NCBI GenBank assembly: GCA_013426755.1
Contig: AP019861.1
Span: 2,449,271 to 2,513,270, forward strand
Source: Spirochaetota bacterium
Lineage (GTDB): Bacteria; Spirochaetota; UBA12135; COTS27
Direction of reading: 5' to 3'
DNA: 64,000 bases
The notes under the pieces are model-generated. The model worked only from the letters and a program-made list of their open reading frames with translations, had not been told where the DNA came from and ran no database searches. The translations under genes and the position numbers were made by a program. Shown here in pieces: positions 29,220 to 37,914 of the stretch. The stretch's first letter is position 1. Each line of letters opens with the position of its first letter.

Positions 29220-29837
29220 TCACATCCCGAATGGAAAATCTTTATGTACGAGTATATCTTTGTTTGAACGAAGTTTTTGAAATGTTTTTCCGTAAAGTTC
29301 TAAAACTTTAAGTGTATAGGCAATTCTTTTTTCAATATAAGCGTGTTTGCGTTCATCATTTTGATCGCTACTATCGTTTAGGACTTTGTTAACGTCACGA
29401 ATGATGAGGTGTTCTGGAATATAACAGAGTTTTGTATTTTTATAGCCCGATGCTCTAAGTTCATTAATGCAATAACTTCCTCCTCCTGAAGCAGAAACCG
29501 ATACGATAAGCGCGGGTTTATGTCCGACTTCTTCAGGCGTCACGAGGAGCAGGAAATTTTTAAGATTGGGCGTTGCCATTCCATTGTATTCGGGTGTGAC
29601 GAGGATAAGGCTATCACTTTGTTGGAGTTGTTGTTTTTTGTCATTCCAAACGGCGTTCCATTTAGCATCACCGCTCCAAAACGAAACATCCCAAAACATA
29701 AGCGGTTGTTGTTGCAGGTCTATCAGGAAGACCTGTTCGGTTTCTTCGTAACTTTCAAGCCGATCTGCTATATAACGGCTTACTTTAAGGGATTGTGAAT
29801 TTTCTTGGAGACTTCCTGAGACAATCGTATATTTCAT
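29220..29837 (-). CDS. NADPH-dependent FMN reductase family protein
   Basis: A flavodoxin-like oxidoreductase that reduces FMN or quinones with NAD(P)H. GSLQENSQSLK near residues 8-18 is the phosphate-binding loop, LVTPEYNGMATPNLKNFL is the family hallmark (TPEYNG), and SVSASGGGSYCINELR lies near the flavin. It is 205 aa, typical of the family. ATG at 29837 is chosen because GGGAAGG lies eight bases upstream; the longer frame uses TTG at 29864. It is monocistronic, between the lipoprotein and hexokinase genes. Physiological substrate unknown. Confidence 0.88.
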   Translation of the reverse strand: MKYTIVSGSLQENSQSLKVSRYIADRLESYEETEQVFLIDLQQQPLMFWDVSFWSGDAKWNAVWNDKKQQLQQSDSLILVTPEYNGMATPNLKNFLLLVTPEEVGHKPALIVSVSASGGGSYCINELRASGYKNTKLCYIPEHLIIRDVNKVLNDSSDQNDERKHAYIEKRIAYTLKVLELYGKTFQKLRSNKDILVHKDFPFGM

Positions 29838-29864
29838 GGATTTTAACCTTCCCGCTATCTGCAA

Positions 29865-30413
29865 TTATATCATTATTTGCTTATTTAACACAAAAATAAA
29901 TTTTTTTAACGCACTCTCCATTATAAAGTATGCTTTATTATAAAGCACTCTTTGGAAAAGTACTCTTTGTTATAAAGTACGCTCTATTATTAACTAAAAT
30001 ACTCCCCAATTAAAATACTCTCCAATTAAAATACACTCCATTATTTCTATATAAGACCTGCACAGCCCTTTCTAAGTACAATTCATATCATTTAATCCAT
30101 TAGTCCACTGATCTATAATCGACAATCCATGACGCAAATTTAATCATATGGGTTATTTATAGATTTATAGGGTTATGGATTTATTGAGTTTATGGGTTAT
30201 TATTTCATTGAATGATCACACGCATCACAAATGATCTAGCATAAAAAAGAAGCCACGTCACTCACTACCCTTTCAATCACCGCCAATTTAACGGTAATTA
30301 ACGATAATCTAGCCGTAACCAACTTAAAATCGCTTAAAATCGCTTAAAATAACTTGAATAGATTAGGATAGATTAGGATAAATTGGGATAGGTTGGGATA
30401 GATTGAAATTGCT
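29865..30413. other. Intergenic stretch full of short tandem repeats
   Basis: No gene. 16-bp units (TAAAATACTCCCCAAT and variants) occur three times at 29995-30042. CGCTTAAAAT occurs twice, followed by variants, at 30323-30360. Four to five 10-bp GATTAGGATA variants lie at 30361-30410, ending at the hexokinase stop codon. AT-rich sequence lies between. Confidence 0.7.
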
Positions 30414-32261
30414 TTAAATGCGCGTTGATTCCCATTTGACAAATATAGAGCCCAATGGGACAGCCTGGTTAACACGGATAATACGCAGCTCAGTTTTAAG
30501 GGAACAGACCCATTTATTGAGGTATTTTTTGTATAATTGAAACAGATTGGGGAAATTTTCAACGAGACCCCCTTCTAATGAAATGATGATTGAATTGATT
30601 TCCTGGCGGTGAATGATTCTAAACACGACTCCTGCTGTAAGTAGTGCTGCATAATAAGCCGACCGACAAGTTATGATTGTTAGCAATTCTCGAAAAAGCT
30701 CCGTAACTTCAACCGAAAGGCTTTCTTCATCAAATAACGACAATTTGCCTGTATCTAAAAACTGGTTTAATGCTTCATTGGAAATGAAATGGTCTGTATT
30801 GCCAAGATTTTTAAGAAATGTCCTCACTTCCTCCGTTAATTCCGTTGTTAGCTCTCCTGCAGAGCCCAGCTCTCCCGTTGCAAAATCCATCTCTCCTAAT
30901 TTTATCAATGCCGCTTTATAAAGCTTTCCAATATAAGCACCCGAGATGTGTTTTTCAGCAAGTCCGTTTCCTGGATTATCTGAAGACCTATCTACTTCTT
31001 TATCGATACATCCACTAGGAAGTCCGGCATAACAACCTATTTCTGTATTAAAAATTTTCCACTTGAGCACGTCGCTCTCTATCTTCACGTCTTCATAACA
31101 AATATTAAATCCCGTGCCATACACTACTCCTATGACAGCCTGTGGGCTCGCTTGATTATCAATGCTTTGATCTGGTCTTTGACTGGCTTTTAGCTGAGGA
31201 GGGATCGCCTTCATAGATTTTTGAAGGTCAATGCGTATCACGTCATTATTTTCAAAGGAAGATTTCACAGAAGTGCTTTCGGTAGAAGTGATTCTAACGG
31301 AGATGTCTTCACGAGAAGTGATTTTTTCACGAGAAATATCTTCGGTAGGAGTGTTTTCACGAGAAGTGATTTTAGAAGTTGTAGCAGAATGCGCCTCAGT
31401 TGTCCACCCCTGGATACCAGCCAGTACACCTACTGCATATACGGCAACCGTATCGTTGAGAATTGTGATTTGTAGGGTGCGATCGATGTTAACTTTTTTG
31501 AGTTCCTTTTTGAGTGCGTCTTCAAGCGACTGTCGTAACGGCATACCTAATAATTGCCTCGCTTTAAAATTCTTCGTAAACGCAATAGGACGAACTTCGG
31601 CAACTTCATCCACTTCTACTGGATAGGAGAATGAAAATTGAACCCTTATGGGAGGTTTTGCAGATTTTTGAGACAATGGAGGGGTAGCTCTTAGCAGATG
31701 AGCACCGTCATCATAAGACGCTGGCGCGGCGGTAAACGAGCGATTTTCTCCGTCAAGCAGCCGGTTTTCCTCGTCAAGCAGTCGTTCTTCTCCGTCAATT
31801 GTCTTATTCGTATGTGGTATATGTGGTGAATGAGTACTATTTATGACTGGTTTTTGAGTGGATTGCTGGATTTCAAATCGCTCCATTTCTTGGATGAGGG
31901 GAACGAGCACATTGACTAGCTGCGTTAAAAAGGCTGCGCGCGTGAGTTCTGTTTTACCTGTTCCAGGCATCATTTTTCGCATAAAGGGTCGTATTTCCAG
32001 TAAAGACGCGTCAGGACGCCAGACATGATAAAAACGCAATTGTGTACCCCCAGCGTCAATCACACAATGCAAGCCCGTTAGATCACTCACAAAATTAAGC
32101 TTTGTATCCAACATGGGTAGCGCTGAAGTCTCACCTTTCTCAACAGCACGCCCAAGCGTCCGCACAAGGTCTTTTAAGGTCTGTTCGCTCTCCGTCTCAT
32201 CGGGAAGAATTCGCATTGCTTCTACAAAACGTCTAAGGGTTGAATTTTTTACAGAATACAT
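30414..32261 (-). CDS. Hexokinase (treponemal-type), with low-complexity inserts
   Basis: ATP-dependent hexose phosphorylation, entry to glycolysis. The eukaryote-like hexokinase fold is recognisable: phosphate-1 motif VIDAGGTQLRF near 66-76, FSFSYPVE, AFTKNFKARQLLGMPL, phosphate-2 ITILNDTVAVYAVG with the catalytic Asp, GVVYGTGFNICYE near 380, and IISLEGGLV near the C-terminus. At 615 aa it is far longer than the ~440 aa treponemal enzyme. Extra tracts are a GEERLLDEENRLLDGENRSF repeat near 155-175 and a Thr/Ser/Glu/Arg-rich tract with ITSRE/DIS units near 280-335. Both are built of short repeats in frame. Flanked on both sides by non-coding repeat arrays. Confidence 0.88.
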   Translation of the reverse strand: MYSVKNSTLRRFVEAMRILPDETESEQTLKDLVRTLGRAVEKGETSALPMLDTKLNFVSDLTGLHCVIDAGGTQLRFYHVWRPDASLLEIRPFMRKMMPGTGKTELTRAAFLTQLVNVLVPLIQEMERFEIQQSTQKPVINSTHSPHIPHTNKTIDGEERLLDEENRLLDGENRSFTAAPASYDDGAHLLRATPPLSQKSAKPPIRVQFSFSYPVEVDEVAEVRPIAFTKNFKARQLLGMPLRQSLEDALKKELKKVNIDRTLQITILNDTVAVYAVGVLAGIQGWTTEAHSATTSKITSRENTPTEDISREKITSREDISVRITSTESTSVKSSFENNDVIRIDLQKSMKAIPPQLKASQRPDQSIDNQASPQAVIGVVYGTGFNICYEDVKIESDVLKWKIFNTEIGCYAGLPSGCIDKEVDRSSDNPGNGLAEKHISGAYIGKLYKAALIKLGEMDFATGELGSAGELTTELTEEVRTFLKNLGNTDHFISNEALNQFLDTGKLSLFDEESLSVEVTELFRELLTIITCRSAYYAALLTAGVVFRIIHRQEINSIIISLEGGLVENFPNLFQLYKKYLNKWVCSLKTELRIIRVNQAVPLGSIFVKWESTRI

Positions 32262-32284
32262 CGCTGAATTGTTTTAAATATTTA

Positions 32285-33265
32285 TTTTTGAATAATTCAA
32301 TCAAACGCAGTATTTTCAGTAGGAAAATTCAGTAATGACCTGTCAATCTATAATTCTATAATTCTCACCCATGCATTCAATCTCAATTAGACACAGTATT
32401 TTCAATTGAACACGGCATTTTCAGTAAGAAAATTCAATAATGACCTGTCAATCTATAATTCTATAATTCTCACCCATGCATTCAATCTCAATTAGACACA
32501 GTATTTTCAATTGAACACAGCATTTTCAGTAGGAAAATTCAATAATGACCTGTAAATCTATAATTCTATAATTCTCACCCATGCATTCAATCTCAATCGG
32601 ACACAGTATTTTCAATCGGACACAGCATTTTCAGTAGGAAAATTCAATAATGACCTGTAAATCTATAATTCTATAATTCTCACCCATGCATTCAATCTCA
32701 ACTGGACACAGTATTTTCAATTGAACACGGCACTTTCAGTAGGAAAATTCAATAATGACCTGTCAATTTATAATTCTATAATTCTCACCCATGCATTCAA
32801 TCTCAATCAGACACAGTATTTTCAATTGAACACAGCATTTTCAGTAGGAAAATTCAATAATGACCTGTCAATCTATAATTCTATAATTCTCACCCATGCA
32901 TTCAATCTCAACTGGACACAATATTTTCAATTGAACACAGCATTTTCAGTAGGAAAATTCAATAATGACCTGTAAATCTATAATTCTCACCCATGCATTC
33001 AATCTCAATTAGACACAGTATTTTCAATTGGACACAGCATTTTCAGTAGGAAAATTCAATAATGACCTATCAATCTATAATTCTATAATTCTCACCCATG
33101 CATTCAATCTCAATCGGACACAGTATTTTCAATTGAACACGGCATTTTCAGTAGAAAAATTCAATAATGACCTGTCAATCTATAATTCTATAATTCTCAC
33201 CCATGCATTCAATCTCAATCGGACACAGTATTTTCAATTGAACGGGGCATTTTCAATCAAAAAAA
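32285..33265. repeat. 105-bp intergenic tandem array
   Basis: Nine units plus a partial. The AATGACCTRT word recurs at 32334, 32439, 32544, 32649, 32754, 32859 and 32964 (exactly 105 bp apart), then 33061 (97 bp, one 8-bp TATAATTC lost) and 33166. Each unit also contains an internal near-duplicate (ACACAGTATTTTCAATTG and ACACAGCATTTTCAGTAG) and a doubled CTATAATT. Because 105 is divisible by three, long frames run through it, but the 97-bp unit breaks them. The array lies between the divergent hexokinase and troA genes. Confidence 0.96.
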
Positions 33266-33391
33266 ATTTAAATTTTTCTAATTTCTCTGCCCGCATGCAA
33301 GCAAAATTATACTCTTTATCACCCGTAAACCATCCCAAATAGCCATTTTTTCCTCATTTTCAAAAAATCCTTAAAAATTTCTCGACAATTG

Positions 33392-33420
33392 TTGACTTAA
33401 CTCCGTATATATATTATACT
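33392..33420 (+). promoter_or_regulatory. Strong sigma-70-type promoter for troABCD
   Basis: TTGACT (33392-33397), a 17-bp spacer and TATACT (33415-33420), on the strand of troA about 290 bp upstream of its start. The predicted transcription start is near 33427, at the edge of the palindrome described separately. Confidence 0.75.
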
Positions 33421-33428
33421 TAAGTTAT

Positions 33429-33460
33429 AAATATTGTTACAGCATACTGTAACAATATTT
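33429..33460. promoter_or_regulatory. Perfect 14-bp palindrome at the troA transcription start (operator or 5' hairpin)
   Basis: AAATATTGTTACAG and its exact complement CTGTAACAATATTT flank the tetraloop CATA, 9 bp downstream of the -10 box. At the DNA level it is placed where a repressor would block initiation. At the RNA level it would form a stable hairpin at the very 5' end. TroR-family regulators bind dyads overlapping troA promoters in Treponema, so an operator is plausible, though the sequence differs from the usual MntR/IdeR consensus. Confidence 0.6.
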
Positions 33461-33709
33461 TATACTTTTCAAAACATTTAATGCACAGATTATGTCTTAA
33501 CAAATTGTGTCTTATTCTCTCTTAGATACGAACACCCTCAGCTAAATCGAACACCCCCAGCCAAATAATGGCTACCTATTCAAAATATCCCCATAATCAT
33601 TACACACCCATTAAAATAATCCTATTTCAAGGTTCTAGCTTCCACACATTTTTATATATCTTATATACAAACATCCTTAGCTAGAAAATTATTAAGCCCT
33701 TATAAAACA

Positions 33710-34936
33710 ATGAAATCTCACCGTTCAATGAAATCGCACCGTTCTATGTCCCTCACATGCTTATACAAACAGCTTCTAAAACCGCATATGATCTTTGCTT
33801 ATGCGGTATTTTTATTGATTGCCTGGCTGCCGATTGGCGCTGCAGTCACACTCTCAGATCGGCATAAAAAGCTCTCATCCACCCCTACGCTCATAACCAA
33901 CCCAACACAACCTACTTCTAAGCCTACCTCTAAGCATAAAAATACCACTTCACAGCAAGAAAACACTTCTCCACAGCGAGAATTCACGTCGTCTCATCAA
34001 GAAAAACCCCTGCAGCTACTCGCAACAACCACCATAGCAGCAGACCTAGTCAAGGAAATAGGCAAAAATAGACTTCACATCACCACTCTCATGGGACCAG
34101 GCATTGACCCACATCTCTACAAAGCACGAGAACATGATATTCGCCTCATCAAACAAGCCGATATTATTGTCTATCATGGCCTCCACCTCGAATCTAAGCT
34201 CAGTACTGTCTTTGAAAGACTTTATTCCTCCAAACACGTTATCCGTCTAAGCGAAGCTATTGATTCTACTGCGCTCATCACAGAAACTGATACAGGCCTG
34301 CCAGACCCACATATCTGGATGGACGTCGCTTTATGGTCACAAGTAGCCGCCCATTTAGCTGATCGGCTTAGTGAAATTGACCCCCATTATCGCAGTCATT
34401 ATCTAAGCCATAAAGACCAGTATATGCGAAAACTTGCCTCCTTAGATAAGGCCGTCCATAAAGCTATTACTAGCATTCCAGAATCTAAGCGCATTCTCAT
34501 TACCGCCCACGATGCTTTCAGTTATTACGGAAGAGCTTATGGTCTCAACCTAAAAGCCCTCCAAGGCATCAGTACCACCAGTCGCTTCAATCGTTACGAC
34601 ATTCACCAATTAAAAAATTTCATCATAAATCATGACGTCCCTGCTATATTCGCTGAGAAATCCGTTTCCAAACGCGGCCTTAACGCCCTTGCCCATACCC
34701 TCTCAACCGCAGGATACCCCATTACCCTCAGTGACGCCCTTTATAGCGACGCCCTCAGCCACCCAGGACTAGCCGCAGACACCTATCTCAATATGATTTA
34801 TCACAATACCCTAGCAATCGTCACAGCCTTAACACGTAAGCACCCATCCCCTGCTGTAAAATCACACACATCACTTCCCAGCAGCAACCGCAACCAACCC
34901 TCGTACGTAGTCGCCATGACCTCTGTTAGAAAATAA
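33710..34936 (+). CDS. troA: Mn/Zn/Fe ABC transporter substrate-binding protein TroA
   Basis: Cluster A-I metal-binding protein that delivers divalent metal to TroBCD in the periplasm. The expected ligands are present: H135 in MGPGIDPHLY, H201 in PDPHIWMD, H267 in ITAHDAFSYYGR and D347 in LYSDAL. These match Treponema TroA, as do YHGLHLESKL and LKALQGISTTS. The signal helix is at about 28-45. Residues about 48-100 are a Thr/Ser/Lys/Gln-rich linker not usual in TroA. The first 12 codons are a tandem 18-bp duplication (MKSHRS twice, 33710-33745) containing the start codon, so ATG at 33710, 33728 or 33746 could initiate. First gene of troABCD. Confidence 0.95.
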   Translation: MKSHRSMKSHRSMSLTCLYKQLLKPHMIFAYAVFLLIAWLPIGAAVTLSDRHKKLSSTPTLITNPTQPTSKPTSKHKNTTSQQENTSPQREFTSSHQEKPLQLLATTTIAADLVKEIGKNRLHITTLMGPGIDPHLYKAREHDIRLIKQADIIVYHGLHLESKLSTVFERLYSSKHVIRLSEAIDSTALITETDTGLPDPHIWMDVALWSQVAAHLADRLSEIDPHYRSHYLSHKDQYMRKLASLDKAVHKAITSIPESKRILITAHDAFSYYGRAYGLNLKALQGISTTSRFNRYDIHQLKNFIINHDVPAIFAEKSVSKRGLNALAHTLSTAGYPITLSDALYSDALSHPGLAADTYLNMIYHNTLAIVTALTRKHPSPAVKSHTSLPSSNRNQPSYVVAMTSVRK

Positions 34937-34997
34937 TTTTGCACTTCCAAAGTAAAAAATTATCCAGCCGCATCATATCAATGGAAGTTGTGTATCC

Positions 34998-35741
34998 ATG
35001 GAAGCTGTGCATTTAGAAAAATTTGAAATTCGCTACGGAACGCATATCGCTGCATGTGGCGATAACCTCTCTATCCCACTGGGCGTCATGGGAGCCATCG
35101 TCGGCCCTAATGGAGCTGGTAAATCTTCACTTATCAAGGTTCTCAGTTCCTTAAAATCGCTTACAAGCGGAACAGGAACCGTCCTCGGTATGCCTCTTCC
35201 ATTAACCAAGCGTCAACCTAAGCTAAAAATCGCTTATCTTCCACAACACCATCACTTCGATCAGACATTTCCAATCTCAGCCCTTGAAGTCGTTCTTATG
35301 GGCGCTTATGGAAGACTAGGCTGGATTAAAAGACCCCAAAAAGCAGACCACAACGCAGCACTAGCCGCTTTAGAACAAGTCAATCTGCTCCATCTAAAAA
35401 ATAAAACCTTAGGGACACTCTCAGGCGGTGAGCAGCAACGCGTCTTTCTCGCCCGCGCCTTACTCCAGCAAAGCGATCTCTATCTCATGGACGAACCTTT
35501 AAACGGCATTGACATTGAAAGCACAAAGCTTATTGTCGCAGCCTGGCGTCATCTAAATCGCGCAGGAAAAACGATCCTTGCCATTCATCACGATCTAAGT
35601 ACACTCCAAGCCTATTTCAATCACATCACCATCATAAAAAAACACGTTTTAGCCAGCGGCACGTTAACACGCCCGTTCTCTAAAAATATCCAAACAGCCC
35701 TAAAAAAAGCTTATCAAACATATTCCTTCATATCATATTAG
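34998..35741 (+). CDS. troB: Metal ABC transporter ATP-binding protein TroB
   Basis: Energises TroCD. Walker A GPNGAGKSS, Q-loop PQHHH, signature LSGGEQQR, Walker B LYLMDEPL and switch His in IHHD are all intact; 247 aa is normal. It follows troA by about 60 bp. The start region is a 17-bp duplication: ATGGAAGTTGTGTATCC (34981-34997) then ATGGAAGCTGTGCAT (from 34998). The upstream ATG is out of frame, so 34998 is the start; a ribosome could be distracted by the first copy. Confidence 0.95.
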   Translation: MEAVHLEKFEIRYGTHIAACGDNLSIPLGVMGAIVGPNGAGKSSLIKVLSSLKSLTSGTGTVLGMPLPLTKRQPKLKIAYLPQHHHFDQTFPISALEVVLMGAYGRLGWIKRPQKADHNAALAALEQVNLLHLKNKTLGTLSGGEQQRVFLARALLQQSDLYLMDEPLNGIDIESTKLIVAAWRHLNRAGKTILAIHHDLSTLQAYFNHITIIKKHVLASGTLTRPFSKNIQTALKKAYQTYSFISY

Positions 35742-35808
35742 GAAATACCCCATTTCTTTATATCAGGTTCTATCCTTTTAATCGTTTTTATAAAGCGTCT
35801 TCTTTGTT

Positions 35809-36720
35809 ATGAACCTAGTTATAGACTACACCACAGGACTGGTTGTACTTGGCAATCTAGCATTTGCGTGCACAGCAGGAATGCTGTCGCCATTTGTTAC
35901 TTTGCGACGTGAAAGTTTCCTAGGTGATGGCACCGCTCACGCTGCTTTAGCAGGAATATTCTTCATTCTCATCTTCCCTTCATTAGCAACCACGCTAACT
36001 CTTCTAATAGGAGGATTGAGTGCTGCTTTGCTAGCGCATTTCATCCTATTTTTCCTCCAACAAGAAACAAAACTCAATAAAGACATGATTCTAGCCATAA
36101 CGCTATCCCTTTTTATAGCGCTTGCCTTAGTATTATTTACGGCATTGATCGGACATTTAGAAAAACTAGCCACTCTTACCACTCTTACAAGTGCAACTGA
36201 ACGCTCCAGTACGCTCATCAGACATTATATATTTGGGAGTCCAGCTTCACTCACGCAAACAGAAGCACTACTTCTCATCACAGTAGCGCTAAGCGCGACC
36301 ATTATGATGCTGTGCTTTTATAAAGTCTGGAAGCTTTTCACATTTGATGCTACATGGGCACAAACCTTAGGGTTTTCATTCACAACATCAGAATTTTTAT
36401 TTAAAGCACTTTTTATCACAACTGTTATGACAGGCCTGTTCTCCGTTGGCGCCCTCATGGTAAGCGCCCTATTTGTCGCCCCCAGTATAGCCGCTCGTGT
36501 CTTCACAACCCGCCTCAAACCTCTTATTGCACTCAGTATCACTATCAATTTTACAACTACCAGTCTAGCTCTCTTCTTAGGTTCAAAATTCACAGGTATT
36601 CCAGAAGGGCCTACGATTGTCTTTTTAACCTCACTGCTAGCTATAATATTACCTCTTATTGCTTATAGCTACCACCGCTACCGCCACCTCCTAGGCCCCC
36701 GTTTCAAAAAATACCACTAG
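35809..36720 (+). CDS. troC: Metal ABC transporter permease TroC
   Basis: ABC-3 family inner-membrane permease, 303 aa, about eight hydrophobic helices. Family signature near the N-terminus: FVTLRRESFLGDGTAHAALAG. Conserved later segments are VGALMVSALFVAPSIAARVF and FTGIPEGPTIVFLTSLLA. It pairs with TroD, encoded next, to form a heterodimeric channel. ATG start, 67 bp after troB. Confidence 0.94.
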   Translation: MNLVIDYTTGLVVLGNLAFACTAGMLSPFVTLRRESFLGDGTAHAALAGIFFILIFPSLATTLTLLIGGLSAALLAHFILFFLQQETKLNKDMILAITLSLFIALALVLFTALIGHLEKLATLTTLTSATERSSTLIRHYIFGSPASLTQTEALLLITVALSATIMMLCFYKVWKLFTFDATWAQTLGFSFTTSEFLFKALFITTVMTGLFSVGALMVSALFVAPSIAARVFTTRLKPLIALSITINFTTTSLALFLGSKFTGIPEGPTIVFLTSLLAIILPLIAYSYHRYRHLLGPRFKKYH

Positions 36721-36826
36721 CAAAGAACACCCCTAATAATATAATACCCAGCCATACAATACGATCATCTAAGGCATAAGATTATCTAAAATATACGATC
36801 ACCTACGAGCCATACTTCTATTTTCA

Positions 36827-37732
36827 ATGCAGCTAGCCCACCTCATCAATTTTCTAACGATTGAAATTATCATCACAGCTCTTGTGATCACATTCACAAC
36901 TGCCTTGCCTGGTTTATTTCTAGGACTACAAAAAAAAGCCCTGCTAAGCGATACAACGGCTCATGCCGTTTTACTGGGTATTGTCATAAGTTTCATGATT
37001 GTATCTGATCTAAACAGTCCATTTTTATTTATAGGTGCGAGTTTAGCAGGAGTCCTAGCGATTGCCCTTACAGAGTTATTACGCACTGCGCCTTTTATCA
37101 AACCCGATAGTGCTATGGTGATTACGTTCTCGTTATTCTTCTCACTAGCGCTAATTCTTATCAATTTGCTCGGCACCGATAAAGTACATCTCGATGAAGA
37201 CGCCGTGATCTTAGGAGAGCTTGCTTTTGCTCCATTTGTTCGAACAGAACTGCCATTTCTGTCATTTATACCACTTATACCACCAGGTACTTCCCTTCCT
37301 ACCGCACTCGTGCAGGCGCTTGTTATCTTATTGTTAGAATTAGGGTTTGTTGGGTTATTTTATAAAGAACTTGTGATGGTGAGTTTTGACCCACTTTTTA
37401 CACAAACACAGGGATTTAAAAGCCGCCTGGTAGAATTTGCCCTCGTCATAGCCGCCAGTCTCAGCGCCGTCAATGCCATAGAACACTTAGGCGTTTTTAT
37501 CACAATTGCCTTCTTTGTCCTGCCGCCTGCTACAGGTCTTCTGCTGGCAACACGAATCTGGAAAATCATAGCAATCGCAACGGTATTTAGCTTCGTGACT
37601 GTACCCTGCGGGTATCTCTTCTCCTACCTACTCAATCTTTCTATTAGCGGAAGTATGGCTTTTATTATGGGCATCACATTCTTAAGTCTAGTCTTCATCA
37701 AACTTTTCATTAAAAGTCTGATTCCTAACTAA
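36827..37732 (+). CDS. troD: Metal ABC transporter permease TroD
   Basis: Second ABC-3 permease, 301 aa, with GLQKKALLSDTTAHAVLLGI, the central TQGFKSRLVEFALV cytoplasmic segment and LGVFITIAFFVLPPATGLLL. It is similar to but clearly diverged from TroC. Two different permeases in one operon is the TroABCD/MntABCD arrangement rather than ZnuABC. A bidirectional hairpin follows before the convergent troR. Confidence 0.93.
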   Translation: MQLAHLINFLTIEIIITALVITFTTALPGLFLGLQKKALLSDTTAHAVLLGIVISFMIVSDLNSPFLFIGASLAGVLAIALTELLRTAPFIKPDSAMVITFSLFFSLALILINLLGTDKVHLDEDAVILGELAFAPFVRTELPFLSFIPLIPPGTSLPTALVQALVILLLELGFVGLFYKELVMVSFDPLFTQTQGFKSRLVEFALVIAASLSAVNAIEHLGVFITIAFFVLPPATGLLLATRIWKIIAIATVFSFVTVPCGYLFSYLLNLSISGSMAFIMGITFLSLVFIKLFIKSLIPN

Positions 37733-37844
37733 AAATCAAGCCGCCCGTTTTATATAAAACGATACCCTCTTACCCCTAAGTAGCAATCGTGATAAAAAGC
37801 CGTATAAAAAACAGCAGCACGCACTATTTGAGCAGTTTTTTTAA

Positions 37845-37862
37845 GCGTCTTTTCTTAGACGC
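37845..37862. terminator. Bidirectional terminator between troD and troR
   Basis: Perfect 6-bp stem GCGTCT / AGACGC around TTTCTT, with a T7 run (37836-37842) on its left. For the leftward troR transcript the stem is followed by TTAAAAAAA in RNA sense, so the intrinsic signal is stronger as a general hairpin than as a canonical U-tract. Between it and the troR stop, 17-bp units containing TTGTCTAAG recur three times. Confidence 0.5.
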
Positions 37863-37914
37863 CTTTGCTTAGACAAAATTGTTACTTAGACAAGGTCATT
37901 GCTTAGACAAGTTT

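Noticed and set aside
32721..33342. Repeat-protein gene in the 105-bp array
   Set aside because: The frame is open only because 105 is a multiple of three; one 97-bp unit breaks it, there is no ribosome site, and starts fall inside units.
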